This document shows, one piece after another, positions 1-11,575 of a stretch of 64,000 nucleotides of DNA (the stretch's first letter is position 1; the number at the start of each line of letters is the position of its first letter). Source of the stretch: Pachyseris speciosa (taxonomy: Eukaryota > Cnidaria > Anthozoa > Scleractinia > Pachyseridae); contig JAEMWC010000082.1 of NCBI GenBank assembly GCA_016490735.1, positions 531,001 to 595,000 of the forward strand. Direction: 5' to 3'. Under the pieces are notes generated by a model. That model did no database searches. It saw nothing but the letters and a program-made list of their open reading frames with translations, and was not told where the DNA came from. Position numbers and translations under genes: made by a program.

Positions 1-1900
1 GATCCCAAGAAGCTTAGCAGCCACAAGATAATATCAAGATTTTGTTAAGAAATGTAGTAAGACCTTATTAAGATCTGAAATCTTAACAAGGTCTTAATAA
101 GATCTTAACAAGATCTTAATCTTAATTGCATCTTACAAGATTCTTACCAGATCTTGTAAGATCTTACAAGATCTTAATAAGATTTCCACCTGGGGGGATA
201 CATTTAATTTTTCACCAAGACTTTTTCGTGCGGTATAAAATTTATGCAAGTTTTCCTTTTTTTATCTTTGCATTTAGGGCTTCGTTAATGCGAAAAAGGG
301 CTTCCCTTCCTATTTGGCCTTACAATCAAAATTTCTTTAAAATTCACTCTCCTTTGGGCTACAGATTGGTTATCATGTCCGAAATGCACAGTACAACCCA
401 AAAATGATGCTCCCGCAAGAACTTCTTATTGTGTCTACAAACCAGCAACTTCTTGCGGCTACTTGCAGAATGTGCGAACACCACAAACAGAAACAGGGTG
501 CAGCTGGTCTTGCAGCTTGCGGTAACTGTAAGATTAATTTGTGCATTATTTTTTGGCTGGCTGTACACTGTAGGTCTACACTCATTTATTTGAAGATACT
601 GTGCCTTATTATAGAAAATTAACGCTAATTTTATTTAAGGTATTTGAAATAAACAAAACTTAAATTAATGCGAATTGAAGGAAAAATTACTTTCCAATAA
701 AGGAAATTACATGTAGTGTGAAAGAGGTGCTAAAATTGCAAAATAAGGGAAATTAACGCAACTTGCCTAAAGAAACAGAATTTTTTGAGACAACAGGAAC
801 AAACTTATTCATACACTAAGTGTAAAAATCCACAATGCAAGCAATGTTCATGGAGTTTTCCCTAAATATGTGGGTTAAGCAAAGGAATCCAGCCACTTTG
901 AGTGTTCTTTACAGTGACTATGATACCGGCAGATCTACACCCTGATAACAGAATGCTTTTTAATTTTCCAGAAATATTGTAGACATTTACATTTAACTTT
1001 GTGAAAGATTGATCTACAATATTCTTCAGTGCACAAAAAAAGCTACAGTATTGTTTCCTACATGTAGTTGTCAAGAATGTCTGGAGTGCATCGAGAATTT
1101 GAGGCAAAAGTAATGGAAATTAAGAGCGTGGAAATTTACATGCCACTAAATGACATTGAAATTAAAGCTAACAAAAATTAACACAACTTAAATTAACACA
1201 AACTTTTTAAATTCGCATTAATTTTGTGAAGCATTTATTTCCTTTAATAAGGTAATAATGAACCAGCTGAAGTGATATATGGCAGAACTGACAATCATTT
1301 GTTTTAAAAGCACAGACAATCCAGGAAATCAACCATGCATGAGATCCTTTTTACATGTAATTCTGTTTCTTGAGTTTTGGAAAAGTCAATTATTTTGTTA
1401 CTTCATCAAGTTCTTTTTATGACACCTTAAGGCTACAAAATAAATACAATTAGCAGAATGACTTTAGGGAAATTGGATCAAAAGCCAAATTGTCTTTTAC
1501 ACTTTTTTGCACCAAGCCATTTGATTATGAAGTTTTTCAAGGTTCAAAAATTGCCTGTGTTAGTAGCCCTTTAGGGAATTCATCAAAATCATTTCATTCA
1601 TTTGGGCGTATATCGCAGGATGTACGAACCTGACAGGAGATGGCGGTTTCCGTCAATTAATTGTTGCCCCAATTCCTGGCCACCTTTAAAGGTCATCACA
1701 CACAGGGAATGTTCGCGGGGAACATTCCCCTCATGTGTACCAACCTTTAAGATCAGGTGCAGTTATTGCATACATGCACTGATCAGTACCTATCCCTCCA
1801 CTGGAATTTTAAAAATTCTGAAACATTCAAGCTCAATTCATTCTATCAAATTATGGGGGTGCTGGCTACCTGAAATTGTAGTAACTTAAGAGTTAAAAAT
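1..1900. other. Non-coding DNA with an AAGATCTTAA-rich start
   Basis: Bases 40-195 are a degenerate array of short AAGATCTTAA-like words on both strands, so the stretch is nearly self-complementary. The rest is AT-rich. The open frames present are short, lack recognisable domains and are not supported as genes. Confidence 0.5.
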
Positions 1901-1913
1901 GCCAGGCAACCAT

Positions 1914-2740
1914 TTAAAGTGCTACTATGACAAAATTTACATCTTTCCTGTCTAAGCCATTATAAAGTATAACAAAAAAGGAGTCTATAAGAGAAGAAGA
2001 ATGGTGTTTGTAAGTATTCTCAAATATCTCTTTTTTGTTCCAGAGATATTCAATATGCAAATTAGCCAATTGATGATAACATAATCTCAACGAAATTTTG
2101 ATCAAATAAATTATGTTGAAGAAAGATATCTCAGCCAATCTGGATCAAAAACTCTTGATTCTTTGCAGTAAGATTCTACTAGATGTGCTCCACAATATGA
2201 GCTTACCAGTTTTGTTACCATGGCAACATACAGGGTTCCAGACCTTCCTGATATTAAGGGTTTTGCTGGCCACCTTTGGTGTTCGAATTTGCCAATGGTG
2301 CCCCATCTGCATGATCCAGCAAGCATATGTCAGGTCTAGTTTGTGGCCTTGTTTAATGTTTTTTGAACAAAAAAAGCACTAAAATACATTGAAACCAGGT
2401 TGGAGGGGACTGAAAAAGAGTGAGTTTCCATGGGAACAATTTTTTTTATGGCCATAACTGTTGGTGTGTTACCTGATGAACTACTAGCCTACCAAGTTTC
2501 AATGGTGTCTGCTGTAAATTGACCAAGATAGCTCTATTTGTGTACTTGATGTTATATTGGGTTGAGTCTATGACATCATCAGTCTTCTCATTTGCATATT
2601 TTTTGAAACTTCAATATCTCTGGAACCAAAGCAGATATTTGCAAACTGTAAATGGCATTTTTAATCTTTCCTGGAATTCTACGTGATAAACCTAAAAATT
2701 CAAGGGGTTAAAATTTGATCATACTGTAGTAGCACTTTAA
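1914..2740. mobile_element. Candidate non-autonomous TIR element
   Basis: The ends are inverted copies of TTAAAGTGCTACTA (1914-1927 and 2727-2740). The interior also has matching words in opposite orientation, such as the 'ATATCTCTGGAAC'-type segments near 2040 and 2610. No coding sequence is recognised. I see no clear target duplication, so the boundaries are tentative. Confidence 0.45.
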
Positions 2741-3479
2741 GAAAAGGTACACGTATTTTGCATGTTCAGGGACACAAACATACAAACATAGATATAATAC
2801 ACACAAATAGATACCATATAAAGAAAATTAAGTTAACTACCAGTAGGCTAAGATTGTATTGCAAAACAGAATTTTTATCCAAAAAGAGCAAAATACAGAA
2901 ATCTAGTAGTTTTGACAAAGTGGTGTTTCATTTTTATTTTAAATAAAGACAATGAAGATGATTCAATATCTTCTTGGATGGAATTCCTTACTGATTGGCC
3001 TTGAAATCTTCTATTGAATATTCCGTAATTTGTTTTTTTTTTTGGGAGATAATGAGACCGTCTTGCAGCAAGCCTTGTGTTATACATGTAGTTACAGTAT
3101 AGTGCTATGGTTCTCAGATAGGTGGCGCAGTCTATTTTGTGCACCCCTACACCCTTAAACAATATGGGTTGTCATTGAGTGCACAACATGAAATTGTCTC
3201 TTAGACAGGCAATAATTATTTTTGCAGCCATTTTTGGTAATCTAAGTACAACCTGAATTTGCCTGTGTCGGCAACAGTTAGTATCACTGCAATTTTACAG
3301 CAATTTGGTTTTGTTTTTACAATGATGACAACAGAATGCAGGCAACAAATACACCATAAAACATTATAGTACTTTGAAATGGTCTTCTTTTGGTACAGTA
3401 TAATTATTATAGTCATTACTCATAGCAAGATCGCAAGGAATTTGAAATTGATAGGTCTGCTTTGCGAAGAGCATAAGCA
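2741..3479. other. Non-coding stretch
   Basis: AT-rich sequence without a supported gene or structured repeat. Confidence 0.4.
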
Positions 3480-3594
3480 GCATGGTGATTTTCAAAACCG
3501 TAAAAGTCTGGGTGCAACATGTAATACAATTTTTAGTGATACAATTTTAAGTACATGTTGCATCCGGACTTTTACGGTTTTGAAAATCACCATG
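3480..3594. repeat. Long hairpin (about 43 bp arms)
   Basis: The arm starting CATGGTGATTTTCAAAACC near 3480 is repeated inverted and nearly perfectly at 3552-3594, with a loop of about 30 nt. Flank and size fit a small foldback MITE. Confidence 0.7.
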
Positions 3595-5090
3595 AAAACC
3601 ATCATCCAAAATAATAATTGTTAACTTAAAAACCCTTAATAAATGTTGTGTTATAGGCCATCTTTAACAGCCTGTTGATGACCATTAGATTAGTTATGCT
3701 AATGTGTTTTGGGCTCCCTAAATTTGTTGTTGTTGATTTCCTTTTTCCTTTTGTGACACATGACATGTATAAAACATGCTAAACTGTATAAAAACTGTTT
3801 CTTTTGTTGTTTTTTGCTTTGTGTTGTTCCATTTCATACAACTACTGTACAATAATTTCCAGTGAGAAGCAGGAATTGGATTGATTATTTTGTGCTTCAT
3901 GCAGTTCAGATTGAAAAAAAAAAACACTCCTGGGGTGTAGGGGTGCATTCCTTGTTTTTAGTGGTAATTGTTGATTTGCTTTGTCCTTTAAGTCATAACA
4001 GTGACCATGTTCAGTTTTCTCCTTACACTATCACTACCTGACCAAACATAAGGGTTATGTTATGTGAATAAGGGAATTTATCATTAATGACATTCACAAA
4101 CTATGGCCGAATTGGACGTTGGGTAAATCAGGACCCACTACAGTGGGTCCCTGGCAGAAAAGGGTTAAATTAATTATTTGGGCTAAGTACAGATTGAGGC
4201 AATACCCAGTCAGTGATTACCCTCTTGGCTGTGTGGGGTGCCTTGGGGAAAGGGGGATTTGCTTGGCCCCTATGGTCTTAAAGTGATCTAACTGGTAACA
4301 GATCGGATTTCACACTTGCCACTGACAGGGTTGTCATGTTACCCCTCCATGTCTGACTTGAATTTCACATCGCTCCACAATCCTTTAAAGCAGCTCCTCC
4401 AATTGCTTCTCCAGCCATCTTGAGTAATTTAAATAACTCATAATGTCATTTCCAGAAAGGGGAGTGTAGTGAGTCTGTCTTTTGTAGATGACTTTTATTA
4501 GTTTTCATCAAATCTTCCTTCCCCTCTGGTTTTCAAATGAGAGGCCAATTAAAATATAAGATTATTTTCATTTGTGAAGAAAGCCAGGGATCCATGGAAT
4601 TTGGAGATCACACTATTTCACACTTGTATATCCTAACACATGTAATTTGCATATATTTACAGTCAGTTCGTGCCAGTTATCAGAATAAAAAGGTATAACT
4701 GCCTGCTAACTACTCACGTTGTGATACTATGTGCACCTGTATTGTAATGTCCCGGTATTTTTAGTGACATGTAGAGTGTCCAGGGCTAGTTTAAATGGAG
4801 TCCTGAATTAAGTTGGACACCAGTGGTGGTCACAGCCAAGGTTCGTGTCCCTAGTTGTTCTTTAATGTCCCACAGAATCAATTATGAAGAGTTGTGAGAC
4901 GGGGCCTACTGTTAATGGTAACTTCTCCCCACAGACAGTGTTTGTGTTTGTGTGGCCTGATGAGACTAGGGAAGGATGTAAGTACGCGGAGTGGACAGCA
5001 AGTCTTGTATGATTCTCCTAAACATTAACTAATTAACGGACTGATTATTATACCTTGTATTCAGAGAATGGTTTAACTTAGTTAAGTTAA
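3595..5090. other. Non-coding; part duplicated near 59.9 kb
   Basis: No gene seen. Bases 4838-4920 reappear in inverse orientation at 59853-59935 (shared words such as AGTTGTGAGACGGGGCCTAC), so at least this part is a dispersed repeat. Confidence 0.5.
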
Positions 5091-5094
5091 TTAT

Positions 5095-5860
5095 TCGGGC
5101 TTCCGGCGTCTCGCGGCTCGCCCGGGTCTTAAAATGTCGACGGTTCTCCTTTTTATTCTTTGTCGAGTTTCATCCACAAAGCTCACTTCCGGCGTTTCTG
5201 CGCAAGCGCTAACTATTTTTAACAATTCAACAGCAGGAATGATGCCTGTTGTCACGTATCGGAAAACGTTGATTCACCTTGTGTCTGAAGTCTAAACAAC
5301 TAATATGGTAAGAGAAATGTCTATACGAATGTTTGCAAGTTCAACTGCGAGAAGAAAGCTTTTGACATGACCAAAATATAACTCCAGATGGACTGCCGTG
5401 TTCCCCGTATCCGCTCCATTGAGATGTACATTTTGTTCAATAACTCAAGTACGGGATATCACACAACCCTGAGACTTTGACAGATAGTTTATTTTCCTAC
5501 TTTCCCACAATATCTCAATTTCTGGACTTTAATTTTTGAATGGAAAGCGAGTAGTTTTTACAAACGTACTTGCGTGACTTGAAACTGTCCGAGAAACGTT
5601 CCTTTCTTATGTTTCAAATGACCCTGGATTGACGTATTTGTAAACAGTTTCACTCTGCTAATTAATTTTCTACTCACATTTCACCGAGACTCCATTAACG
5701 TTTATGCGAAAAAATCCTACATCGTTCGATAAGCGTTTCCTTTCTCAAACACTTATCCATCGAAGCGGAAACAAGTGTGCTTAGTTTCTTTTGGAATCAA
5801 TACACTATTTTTATGATATTGCATATCGATAAACCCTTTTTAGACAGTGCAATATTTTTA
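5095..5860. repeat. Dispersed repeat R, copy A (uninterrupted)
   Basis: This roughly 760 bp segment matches 37051-37380 plus 57420-58000. Shared landmarks are the CG-rich start (CTCGCCCGGGTC), ACTCCAGATGGACTGCCGTG and the end CACTATTTTTAT. Because this copy is unbroken, it shows what the target looked like before the LTR and Polinton inserted at 37.38 kb. No coding capacity is recognised. Confidence 0.8.
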
Positions 5861-6648
5861 GATCCCTCCAAAATCACAACAGATTATTTACGAATCCCCC
5901 CATTTGATCAGAAGGAAAAACCTGCCCTCCCCCCCCCCCCCTCCAAGAGAACAACATTTCAATGGGATGTCCATGTACGAGAACAGCTGTCCCAAAAAAT
6001 TGAGTTCTATAACAACTCTCCCAGTGGTATATAACAGCTGTCCCAGGACAATGTGAAAAAGTGTGACCGAAACGTTTGCACTTCCCTGTTATGCAAAGTG
6101 GAAGCAAGTGTCAAAGATTGAGAGTTAAAACAAAGGAGAGAAAGGCTGTTACAGTCCTGCAACATTTTGGGAATAAAAAAAAAAGGCTGTGAAGAAGAGC
6201 ATCAATATCTCAAAATCAAACTTGGGCAACTTCAAGAAAACATCAAGTGACTTTTGACTGTGGAGAATGATTTAAATAAATCACTTCTTCTGCTTTCAAG
6301 ATCTAGAGTTCAACTAGATCAAACTTCCAAGGAAAATGCACGAAGAAAGAGAAGAAAAAAGAAAATAAAAGAAAAGTAAAAACAGAAAAAAAAAGCCACA
6401 TAACAGATGTTCAGAAATATTGACCAAGTTCATCCCTGACAAATCAAAGTCATCACAGCTTTGTCAACTTGTGATGGAAAGAAGAAAGCATTCCAGTTGA
6501 AAAACAAATACAATGCCAGGAGCTAAAGTTAGAGGAAGTGAATAAGCTCAAGCCCAAATTTCATCTTGAGGCATTGAAGCACCTGAAATCGTGAAACATA
6601 TTTTCTGGTGATGCTCTTGCCCCTGTTCACCTCACAATCCACAGGCTT

Positions 6649-6936
6649 GTGGGAAAGCCTTCTGTACGCCATGCTGCTGCTGTTGTTGGTGCTGCTGCTG
6701 CTGTTGTTGATAAGGATGATAATGACCACGACCATGATCATAATTCTGTCAGTGGTGGCAATGAAAATGATGATCAGGATGACAATGATGATGATCAGGA
6801 TGACAATTTATATGATCAACAAGATGACAATGATGATCAGAATGAGAATGATGATGATCAGGATGATTCCCGTTTGAATTTCAATATATTATCAACACTT
6901 TCTTACATATATATTATACCTCCACAAAAATATTAG
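6649..6936 (+). other. Low-complexity Asp/Asn-rich open frame
   Basis: CTG/TTG runs followed by GATGATCAGGATGACAAT-type repeats give a frame of Ala/Val then Asp-Asn-Gln repeats. The frame continues upstream without an ATG-supported start. It may be the decayed tail of an old reading frame or simply a microsatellite. I would not call it a gene. Confidence 0.35.
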
Positions 6937-7489
6937 CATCCCCCTCATGTTATGAAAAAAACGTGACATCCCCCCTTTTCCAATTCCTAAATTCTGAGAT
7001 CCCACTCAAAATCCTCTGCCCCCCTTTGTAGTATACATAAGGAATGCAGCCTTAGATGGTAGGAAGTGCAGGTGGGTAGTGGAACAAGATTTTCACTCAA
7101 ATTTTCGGGTCAACGTTACTTGTTTTTTTTTTGTGTGTGTGTGGTTTCTCCGGCGTGTTCCACGGAATCGTGCTCATTTGGGTATGGGTTGCAAGATCTC
7201 TTCTCCCTACACATGTTGCATGGTAAAGTTGTCTGCGATCGTCAAAACTGATGACGTCACAAGTGGTACAAGGGACGTGGTTCTGCACGGCCGGTTTTGG
7301 CCGGTGTAGGAGTCAGGGTTAGAGACGTTTGTATGGATTTTGAACTATGTTTTAAAGTCCATAACTTGGTTTCTTTTGAATGTAAAATCATCAAACTTGG
7401 TCAAATGGCCATTCTCAACGTTATCTTTCATGTGATGGTGTCAATTTATCAATTGGTTAAAATTTGAAACTCGCCCCGGTTCCCTGCGC

Positions 7490-7612
7490 AACTCCGGAAT
7501 GGCCTATTACTAGTTTCTCACCCGGGACAATTTACCCTCGACCAGCGACAATTCAGCCGCGACCCGCGACAATTCACCCGCGACACGCGACCCGCGAAAA
7601 TTAGATTGTCCC
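7490..7612. repeat. CCCGCGACAATT tandem repeat, copy 1
   Basis: Imperfect repeats of an ACCCGCGACAATT word end in CGACCCGCGAAAATTAGA. The same array and ending recur at 13115-13210, next to another retroelement fragment. Confidence 0.7.
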
Positions 7613-7625
7613 TATCTGGATTGCC

Positions 7626-7680
7626 TACAATACAATACAATAGAATACAATAGAATACAATACAATACAATACAATAAAG
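7626..7680 (-). repeat. Pentameric (ATTGT)n 3' tail of the LINE
   Basis: About ten copies of TACAA/TAGAA on the plus strand lie directly beyond the LINE 3' UTR. Such tails are used during target-primed reverse transcription in CR1/L2 elements. Confidence 0.75.
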
Positions 7681-7711
7681 TTTATTGTGAAAATACACTT
7701 AGCTACAGTAA

Positions 7712-7762
7712 TGGCGTGCTTTCACAGACGGGACCGAAGTAGGGGTCTGTGAAAGCACGCCA
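7712..7762 (-). other. Perfect 18 bp hairpin in the LINE 3' UTR
   Basis: TGGCGTGCTTTCACAGAC (7712-7729) and its exact complement (7745-7762) flank a 15 nt loop, about 90 nt downstream of the RT stop and close to the repeat tail. Conservation of such a stem in a decayed copy suggests a role as RT recognition structure. The role is inferred. Confidence 0.8.
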
Positions 7763-7848
7763 GCTAATTTACAGGTATTCCACAAAACACAAAGCTAAAT
7801 ATGAAACATACTATAATTGAAATTATATTAAAATTAAAAGCGTCGTAA

Positions 7849-9327
7849 TTATAAAAATTGCCCTAAGTCAACTTGTCTAATGGATCTCTTAAAAGACTTA
7901 AAATTCGTTATATTTCTCAATATGTTAAGAATTGAATTCCAGAGTTTCGGACCAATATAGCGGACTGAGTTCAAGCCATACTTTGGCTTGGGTAGCAAGA
8001 GAATATAGTCACCTCTTGAATTGTAACGATCGTTCTTCCTATGAACTATTAGGTCTTGTATACTTTCAGGCGCTAAAGAATTGTGGACGGCATTAAAAAT
8101 GGACAATGTAATTTTAATTAATCTTTGTTGTTTTAAAGATGAGAGGCCTAATGCGTTAAGAAGTTCCGGGTAGCTCGTGTACTTATCCCTGAAAACAAAC
8201 CTGATCGCGCGCTCATTTAACCTTTCCAATTTATCTGCAGCACTTTTACTACAAAAATTCCAGGTTTCACTGCAATAATTGAAGTGAGGAAGGATAAATG
8301 CTAAATATAAGTCGCGCCTTGTTTCGAAGGGAAGTATTTTCTTCATTCTTTTTGGAACAGCTATTTGCTGTGAAACTTTCCTACATATTTTAGCAACGTG
8401 ATTGTCAAACTTCAATTTGTTATCTATCGTTATGCCAAGCATCTCAAATTCTTTAGACACTGGGATACTGGAATTTTCACACTTAAAATCAAGTGTGGCA
8501 TCAGATTTTCCCATCACAATGGCTTGATACTTAGAATTGTTGCTTTTCAGACCGTTCTCAACATACCATTTATCAACAAGCTCCAGATCAGTGTTAATAG
8601 CACTCTGAACTTCTCTATAGTCATTATGAGCAAAGAAAATTTGCGTGTCGTCTGCATAGCTAGAGAGTTTGCATCTTTTCACGATAAACAGGAGATCGTT
8701 TATGAAAATATTAAATATCAAAGGCCCGAGGATTGACCCTTGGGCAATCCCTCTGGAAATATAATTCCAGCTCGAATATTCTCCAGCTATTTTCACTCGT
8801 TGTTGGCGATCAGAGAAATAATCCTCAATGATGTTAGCAGTTCTCTCGTCAGCACCATATTCTTTGAACTTCTTCACAATGAGATCGTGTGGTAGAGAGT
8901 CGAAAGCCTTCGACAAGTCCATAGAAACAAGGCCAATTATTTTCCGATCGTCCAGCTCCTTTCGCCATTCCTCCGTAAGACTGAGCAGGGCCGTATCACA
9001 ACCGTGATGCTTTCTATAAGCAAACACGAACTTATGGAGAATATTTCTAAACCGGGGACTGACTCTTGAATGGACAAGCGTTTCAAAGACTTTTGACAAG
9101 GATGGAAGAATGGTGAGAGGTCTGTAATTATCCTTGGACAGGCTACAATCTTTCTTATACACTGGAGTTATTTCACCCTTTTTCCACTGTTTAGGGATTT
9201 TTCCAACGTCCAGAATATAATTAAAGAGAGTGCAGTACGGCTCACACAACACTTCAGCAGAATCTTTCACTGCCCTCGCGGGAATAAGATCATAGCCAAT
9301 GGCTTTATTTGTTTTGATGTTACACAT
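7849..9327 (-). pseudogene. LINE reverse transcriptase domain
   Basis: The 492-residue open frame covers the whole RT: an A-motif region 'SMDLSKAFDSLPHDL', a 'GIAQGSILGPLIF' B-motif region, and catalytic YADD in 'LSSYADDTQIFF'. A thumb and a C-terminal region follow, typical of CR1/L2 and Jockey-like RTs. The catalytic aspartates are present. The frame overlaps the linker frame by 8 nt (9320-9327), which marks a frameshift in what should be one EN-RT polyprotein. It is called a pseudogene because the full ORF2 is interrupted upstream. Confidence 0.9.
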
Positions 9328-10727
9328 GATTTCCTTCAGTTGGGCTGGTATAATTTAGAGTGATCTGGTCACTGGCGGAGTCGTGTGGAAAATGTGTGAA
9401 ATCCTTCATGCGTTCAGTTGTTTTATCAGTGCCAACAATGTTTGAAAAGAAATCGTTCAAAGTTTCTGCAACTTCACGTGGCTCCCGCATTATCTGATCG
9501 TTCTCCTTAAGAACAATACGACTATTGTTCTTTTTCTTACGTGAATTAATATACGGTCTAATTGTGTTCCAGAATTTTCTTTGATCTGCGTATTTCTCCT
9601 TGCAAAGTGTCTTGAAGTGGTCCTGTACAGCTTTTCTTCTCATACTGACAACTTTGTTTCTTAAGACACGATATTTTTCCCACTCGAGAAAATTCCTGGA
9701 TCTTTAATATCGCTTTTTCTGCTTATCTCGGTCCCGCATTGTCTTCCGAATTTCATCTGTTATAAATACTCCAGCCGGTGACGGACGTTTCTTGACTGTT
9801 ATCTAGGGCGCATGAGCATCCAAAACTTGATCGTAGAGTTGATGCCAACACCAATATACATCGTCAGGATCATCAAACACGTATGAGACAGAGAAAGGCA
9901 CTGTTGATAAATCAGCTTGAAATAAATCCTCATCAAAAGTTTTAAAGGATCGTTTTGTTATGATTTCTGCCTTTGATCGCATGTGTCGGGTTTTTAGAAC
10001 TGTATATACGAGATCATGGTCACTTAGACCCGTATGAATGACGCCCGAGTCTTTGGCAAACGCGGGGACGTTAGTGAGAATAACGTCAAGACAGGATTCC
10101 CTGTTTTTACTGTTCCTTGTAGGAACATTAATAAGGCTGTCAAGGTCATAAATGTCACACATGTCCAGTAAACACTGACCCTCTTTGTGATTGTCAAGTG
10201 GGTGGAGGATGTCCGAAGTCTCCGGTACAAATAACATTATCAGAAAGGCTATTTGCTTCATCCAGAAGATCGCAGAGTTCGCGTTTGAATGTGTTGTTGT
10301 CTACAGATGGAGGCTTATAGGCGGTAATATATGCAAACTGTCGTTGTCCGATTTTCATGTCAAACAACATTGATTCGACACATTTTCCTCTTAATTTCTT
10401 CCGAGAAGCGACTATATTGTCTCTGATGGATACAACAATGCCACTGCCGCCTTTGACTCTGTCGCGACGATAAAAGTTGAAACCATCGACATGAAATTGT
10501 GAGCTCGGAAAAGTTGAGTCGATTTTAGTCTCTTGTATTGTCAAAATGTCGAATGCATTAGTAGTTAGCCATAGTCGAACCTCATCGAACTTGTTTTGCA
10601 TATTGAGGCAGGCAATAACACATTCTTTTCTGTGCTCGATTCTAATGTCTCTTATCTTGGCTAGGACTTCGTCGGTATCGACCGATTCAACTTCGCGCTC
10701 CTCGTCTCCGCAATTGCTCTCGTTCAA
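9320..10727 (-). pseudogene. LINE AP-endonuclease and EN-RT linker, broken
   Basis: Three frames hold the endonuclease and linker. 10194-10727 has the N-terminal EN motifs (catalytic Glu in 'LTIQETKID', then the 'FYRRDR...GGSGI' block and a GDF). 9803-10261 has the C-terminal part with 'GLSDHDLV', the conserved SDH. 9320-9643 is the linker. The join near 10200-10260 is a frameshift, and 9644-9802 contains stops. The family nicks target DNA to prime reverse transcription. This copy cannot make the whole enzyme. Confidence 0.85.
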
Positions 10728-10839
10728 AGTGAATGAGCCAGTTTCATCAAAGAAAGAGTCCGATAGTTTAGGCAGAGAGCAGAAAGCACATGTTCATTCC
10801 AAGTCGGGATGTTGTAGGTAGTATTTGAACCCGGTAACG

Positions 10840-11264
10840 GTCAATTTGAGACATTTTGCGTGGGACCAAGTATCACAAGACGAGCACAAAATGGCGTCTT
10901 AGTTCTTTCTAACTGGTTTGCTACACTCGCCACATGGAAACTTGGGCTTACCTTTGCCTTTCGCAGGGCCAGGGTTCGACGATATATCGCCGCAGACGAG
11001 TAGGTCCCGTTGTATTTGGAAGGTACTCGCGCCGTTCGTGCTGTACTGAACTCTACCAGCGAGGTATCGGCTCGCTCTAGAACGACGTATGAATTGAGCA
11101 TTGACCACATGCTTTTCTAGAAAGAACGCGTGTGAGGCCTTGAATCTGCGTTCTATATGCGAATACAGACAGATAGAATCCTTATATTCAAAAGTTAGGT
11201 CAGGTAATATCCGAATAATAACGCAGAGGGCAAGAATCAAGCCAAAGTTACGAGCACTGATCAT
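10840..11264 (-). pseudogene. LINE 5' region: hydrophobic leader, 2A-like motif, split PHD-like finger
   Basis: A 121-residue frame begins with a hydrophobic stretch (residues about 7-20). It carries 'CGDISSNPGP' at residues 91-100 and starts a zinc finger (CGEC). A TAA at 10899-10901 interrupts it, and the same frame continues with the second half of the finger (CSSC, then a W/H/C pattern). PHD-like fingers at this position are known in CR1 elements. The stop is consistent with a C-to-T change. The start codon is chosen only as the first in-frame ATG. Confidence 0.7.
10965..10994 (-). other. 2A-like ribosome-skipping motif
   Basis: GDISSNPGP matches the 2A core D-(V/I)-E-x-N-P-G-P except that Ser replaces Glu. 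2A-like sequences at the N-terminus of CR1/L2 LINEs, some acting as signal peptides, are known. Activity of this Ser variant is uncertain. Confidence 0.6.
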
Positions 11265-11575
11265 TCCGCCGCACTCAACTCAACCTCCTCGATTCAATCT
11301 AACAGCTAAAATATCTCCATGAAATCTCTCCGATCCAAACAAAGAGTTTGTGTTTCTACCATGATCCAGGACATCTGTACCTGTAAAGACCTTGTAATAT
11401 GTAATGAACTCGAAAAATATATATAAGATACGCCAAAAGTAAGATTAAGGCCAAAACGGGACAATAAGGGTGGCAACAACTTCACGATAATGAAGATTAT
11501 GAATAGCTCTAGCAATTAAGGTAAAAGGCGAGACAACAAGGCAGTTTTCGCCTTCCAAGCTCTGAACGAAAAAAT
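11265..11575. other. Gap between LINE and DIRS remnants
   Basis: This probably holds the LINE 5' UTR and unassigned sequence. No further gene is seen. Confidence 0.4.

Larger units (their letters stand above)
7626..11310 (-). mobile_element. CR1/L2-like non-LTR retrotransposon
   Basis: Read on the minus strand, the order is hydrophobic N-terminus and 2A-like motif, PHD-like finger, AP endonuclease, reverse transcriptase, short 3' UTR with a hairpin, and a tail of ATTGT/ATTCT pentamers (7626-7680). Domain order and a short-repeat tail instead of poly-A fit the CR1/L2 group. Frameshifts and stops make this copy non-autonomous. The 5' end is approximate. Confidence 0.85.
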
